From Rhabdophis nuchalis (Eukaryota; Chordata; Lepidosauria; Squamata; Natricidae), in assembly GCA_039707465.1 (NCBI GenBank), contig CM077651.1, forward strand, positions 24,665,019 to 24,729,018: a stretch of DNA of 64,000 nucleotides, in the 5' to 3' direction. Each line of letters opens with the position of its first letter. Positions within the stretch are counted from its first letter, which is position 1. Below, piece by piece: positions 63,994-64,000 of the stretch. Made by a program: the position numbers and the translations under genes. Below the pieces are notes generated by a model. That model saw only the letters and a list, made by a program, of their open reading frames with translations, did not search any database and was not told the DNA's origin.

Positions 63994-64000
63994 GTTTCAA
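63994..64000 (+). CDS. NALCN: NALCN exon (first 7 bases only)
   Basis: After a T-run and CAG (63991-63993) the window ends with gtttcaa, i.e. Val-Ser and the first base of the next codon. This continues EIFL from the previous exon as EIFL-VS, as expected for domain III S5. The rest lies beyond the window. Confidence 0.85.

Overview
The window is a piece of vertebrate nuclear DNA, almost certainly from a squamate reptile and probably a snake. The single host gene is NALCN, the sodium-leak channel alpha subunit, on the + strand. The host call rests on the repeat load: CR1 and L2 LINE 3' ends, a Bov-B relic, a Sauria-type SINE, a 5S-derived SINE, an L1 of non-mammalian type, solo LTRs and very many small hAT transposons, including one that looks like the horizontally transferred SPIN family.

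NALCN: sixteen complete internal coding exons (5345 to 62134) and the first 7 bases of a seventeenth (63994-64000) can be read. Together the sixteen give 1920 nt, exactly 640 codons, open throughout and in phase at every junction. They run from the start of transmembrane domain II, through the domain II selectivity-filter glutamate and the whole II-III cytoplasmic linker, to the S4-S5 region of domain III. The N-terminal exons and the rest of domains III-IV lie outside the window. Fifteen introns are GT-AG; the intron after 47231 starts with GC. Two donors are exactly tandem after 52549. The exon at 61967 begins with a good donor sequence of its own.

Introns: these hold nearly all the rest. 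The 23 kb intron between 22816 and 45891 carries the most striking structure. A 5'-truncated L1 (34257-38804, minus strand) with an unbroken 1261-codon ORF2 sits between two direct repeats of 1534 bp (32723-34256 and 38805-40338). These differ at only three adjacent-cluster bases that I could find. The repeat boundaries coincide with the poly(A) end and the 5' end of the L1, and the poly(A) junction falls at a TTTTT/AA endonuclease-type site, so the repeats look like a very long target-site duplication. A SINE at 26653-27127 is likewise bounded by about 140-bp direct repeats, older and about 10-12% diverged.

Other points: about twenty hAT-type elements have recognisable ends, and most have 8-bp target-site duplications that I could locate. 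One fills 80% of a NALCN intron. An ORF1-only L1-like insertion (18889-19790) ends 89 bases before a NALCN exon. Four solo LTRs and the large L1 appear to be antisense to NALCN. I saw no other host gene, tRNA, rRNA or CRISPR array.
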